This document shows positions 5,549 to 7,350 of a DNA stretch of 7,350 nt, piece by piece. The notes beneath the pieces were generated by a model. That model was not told where the DNA came from. It made no database searches and was given only the letters and a program-made list of their open reading frames with translations. Every line of letters starts with the position of its first letter. The first letter of the stretch is position 1. The stretch comes from JABDJL01 sp047614505 (GTDB lineage Bacteria; Pseudomonadota; Gammaproteobacteria; Xanthomonadales; SZUA-36): NCBI GenBank assembly GCA_047614505.1, contig JBLHGQ010000142.1:1-7350 (forward strand). Reading direction: 5' to 3'. The translations under genes and the position numbers were made by a program.

Positions 5549-6118
5549 TCATGTTTGCAATGTCCGTTTCAATTTGGCGACCGCATATCGCAGGCGACTT
5601 TTCACTGTTTCCGGTTCCACGCCGGTTATTTTACCGATTTCTTCAATGTTCAGACCCGCCTCAATCTTGAGTAATACCGTCTGCTTTTGCTCCGCCGGTA
5701 ATTGCTCCAGTGCGGCACGGAAGCTGGCCTCTTTTTGCGCCACAGCGAGTACATCCGATGGTTGAGGTGAAGTAGACACGTGAAATTCATCGGCCAGGGG
5801 TTCGGTTTCACGTGTGGCACGAAAGTGATCAATCATGTGGTTGTGTGCGATGCGAAACAGCCAGGCCCGAAATGGTGCGGTCGGCCTGTATTGTTTGCGA
5901 GCCTTAATGAGTTTCTCCCAGCTACCCTGGTAAAGATCATTTGCAACAGCGGGATCACGTACCTGCCTCTGAATATAGCGGAATAAAGGTGCACGGTAGC
6001 GCTGGTAAATTTCTTCAAATGCCAGCGCATCACCGGTAGCGTATTGCTGCATTAATTGTTCGTCGCTGGAGTCCCGCATACCAAGAGAGTATCGCAAGAA
6101 TTGAAATACGCAAAACAT
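5549..6118 (-). CDS. ECF-type RNA polymerase sigma factor (sigma-70 family)
   Basis: A 189-residue sigma factor with only regions 2 and 4, the ECF layout. Region 2 covers about residues 20-102 (SDEQLMQQYATGD, DLYQGSWEKLI, and the -10-binding FRAWLFRIAHNHMIDHFR). A linker follows at 103-130, and region 4 covers about 134-187 with the -35-reading helix-turn-helix (LNIEEIGKITGVEPETVKSR). The first 13 residues (MFCVFQFLRYSLG) are hydrophobic and unlike a sigma N-terminus. Met14 (6077-6079) is a likely alternative start, but neither ATG has a good ribosome-binding site. The gene follows the vWA gene by 35 bp and its TGA overlaps an ATG of the membrane-protein frame. It directs RNA polymerase to a stress or envelope regulon that cannot be defined here. 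Confidence 0.95.
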   Translation of the reverse strand: MFCVFQFLRYSLGMRDSSDEQLMQQYATGDALAFEEIYQRYRAPLFRYIQRQVRDPAVANDLYQGSWEKLIKARKQYRPTAPFRAWLFRIAHNHMIDHFRATRETEPLADEFHVSTSPQPSDVLAVAQKEASFRAALEQLPAEQKQTVLLKIEAGLNIEEIGKITGVEPETVKSRLRYAVAKLKRTLQT

Positions 6119-6145
6119 GGCATACGGGACCTGTCATTCCAAACT

Positions 6146-6172
6146 CACAGGGTCTAGTCCCGGACCCTAGTG
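6146..6172 (-). promoter_or_regulatory. Hairpin across the vWA stop codon, before the sigma gene
   Basis: AGGGTC (6149-6154) pairs perfectly with GACCCT (6163-6168) around an 8-nt loop. CAC (6146-6148) and GTG (6170-6172) extend it past one bulged A. The stem overlaps the vWA stop codon (6154-6156). No T-run follows on the minus strand, so it is more likely an RNA processing or partial attenuation element between the vWA and sigma genes than a full terminator. Confidence 0.4.
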
Positions 6173-7350
6173 TTTGCAACGTTTTCATTGGTATCAAGTA
6201 TCTCAGCCAGAGATACCAGCTGAACAAATTCACTTCGATAACCAAAGTAATCCTGTCCACGGGCATTCCTTGCAAGGTCTGCAATTTCGGGATAATCAAG
6301 CGACTCGAGGAATTGGCCACCACGAAGTTTTTGACCAAAGGCAGCCACTGCGGCGGCGAAACGGAAGTTATCGCTGGCCTGGCTGGTTTGAGCCAAAACG
6401 GTGCTGCGCATGATGGGCGCTTCAATCAGGCGTGACTGATCCTGGCCAGGCTTCTTGTAACGAATTCGCAGGTGCGCCAATTCGTCATTCATGCTTTGAA
6501 TTGCCACCAGGCGCCTGTCGTCATCGATATCTGAATTTTTGCCGTAACGCCGATCAGGAATACGCTGAAAGCCAGAACCTAAAAGGCTGATCTCGTAAAT
6601 TGCCGTTACACGATGCCCTGCTCCAATTTCTCCGGCATCGATCTTGTCGTTATTGAAATCCTCTTCATTCAGGATGCGGTTCTCATACCCGATAAGACGA
6701 TACTCGCTGACAGTGGAGGGATTGAACTCTATTTGTATCTTCACATCCTTGGCAATTGTCAGGAGTGTGGAAGAAAGCTCGTCAACCAGCACTTTTTGAG
6801 CCTCAGAAAGACGATCAATGTAGGCATGGTTGCCGTTGCCTTCGTCGGCAAGTTGCTCAAGCATGTGATCGTTGTAGTTGCCACTGCCAAAGCCCAGCGT
6901 AGTCAATGCAATACCGGCCTGGCGTTTGCGCTGGATCATATCGATCAATTCCTCGGTACTGGCTTGCCCGACATTGAAATCACCATCGGTGGCCAAAATG
7001 ACCCGGTTAACGCCATTACGCTGAAAATTCTGTTGGGCCATCTGGTAGGCAAGACGCAAGCCTGCTGCACCATTTGTTGAGCCGCCGGCTTCAAGTTGAT
7101 TCAATGCGCCCAGAATTCTGGGCTTCTGATTACCGCGTGTTGGCGGCAGAACCACTCCTGAGGCGCCGGCATAAACCACCATGGAAATGGTGTCCTTTGC
7201 AGACAGGTTTTGTGTCAGCATTCCTAATGCCTGTTTAAGTAATGGCAGTTTATCGGGCGAATGCATGGAACCCGATACATCAATCAGGAATACCAGATTT
7301 GCGCTGGGTAGTTGCGCCTTGGGTACTTCGTAGCCCTGAATGCCAATTCT
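6154..7350 (-). CDS. YfbK-like von Willebrand factor A domain protein (5' end outside window)
   Basis: The reading frame stays open to the right edge, so the gene is partial: 398 residues are visible and the N-terminus is missing. A Met at 7264-7266 is internal, because just before it the frame encodes LIDVSGSM, the first metal-site (MIDAS) motif of a vWA domain (Asp24, Ser26, Ser28 of the visible part). The other MIDAS elements follow: GGSTN with Thr92, and ATDGDFNVG around Asp122. After the vWA fold (to about 195) comes a C-terminal region ending in DYFGYRSEFVQLV, matching the YfbK C-terminal domain. E. coli YfbK is about 575 residues and is annotated as a lipoprotein; whether this one has a signal sequence cannot be seen. 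vWA domains bind protein partners through a divalent metal. It is the most upstream gene visible in the sigma-factor operon. Confidence 0.93.
   Translation of the reverse strand, partial: RIGIQGYEVPKAQLPSANLVFLIDVSGSMHSPDKLPLLKQALGMLTQNLSAKDTISMVVYAGASGVVLPPTRGNQKPRILGALNQLEAGGSTNGAAGLRLAYQMAQQNFQRNGVNRVILATDGDFNVGQASTEELIDMIQRKRQAGIALTTLGFGSGNYNDHMLEQLADEGNGNHAYIDRLSEAQKVLVDELSSTLLTIAKDVKIQIEFNPSTVSEYRLIGYENRILNEEDFNNDKIDAGEIGAGHRVTAIYEISLLGSGFQRIPDRRYGKNSDIDDDRRLVAIQSMNDELAHLRIRYKKPGQDQSRLIEAPIMRSTVLAQTSQASDNFRFAAAVAAFGQKLRGGQFLESLDYPEIADLARNARGQDYFGYRSEFVQLVSLAEILDTNENVANTRVRD

Overview
The window looks like chromosome of a gammaproteobacterium, probably a free-living Pseudomonas/Oceanospirillales/Cellvibrionales-type relative. 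This rests on moderate GC, an extragenic repeat resembling Pseudomonas REP elements (GTAGGAGCGA head on the minus strand), and the families present (YfbK-like vWA protein, ECF sigma factor, YigZ, a MarR-like winged-helix protein). The exact genus cannot be read from the sequence. No insertion sequence, phage, tRNA or rRNA gene was seen.

Layout. Bases 1-203 hold three head-to-tail copies of a 76-bp unit built around a hairpin, followed at 211-228 by a copy that has lost the hairpin. The array probably continues off the left edge. Next comes an exported RNase Z/AtsA-like metallo-beta-lactamase-fold hydrolase on the minus strand (252-1175). It is divergent from a plus-strand set of three genes: a winged-helix DNA-binding protein with a long acidic repeat tail (1260-2030), a short-chain dehydrogenase (2056-2874) and a saccharopine-dehydrogenase-like NAD(P)-binding oxidoreductase (2871-3938). 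A good sigma-70-type promoter lies in the divergent gap. The plus-strand genes lie 25 bp apart and then overlap, so they are probably one transcript.

The right half is a compact minus-strand operon, read from the right edge leftward: YfbK-like vWA protein (N-terminus beyond the window), ECF sigma factor, a one-pass membrane protein in the position of an anti-sigma factor, and YigZ (IMPACT family). The last three are joined by two 4-nt ATGA overlaps. YigZ ends 23 bp inside the convergent oxidoreductase gene.

How the genes may work together (inference): the vWA protein, sigma factor and membrane protein form a plausible envelope signalling module, with the membrane protein holding the sigma factor and the vWA protein acting outside or at the membrane. 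YigZ is carried along by translational coupling. The two plus-strand oxidoreductases may modify a shared, perhaps lipid-like, substrate. The least ordinary items are the acidic-tailed winged-helix protein with an in-frame 18-bp repeat and a C-terminal QGSLF that looks like a sliding-clamp motif, the cysteine-free anti-sigma candidate, and the hairpin-excised repeat copy.
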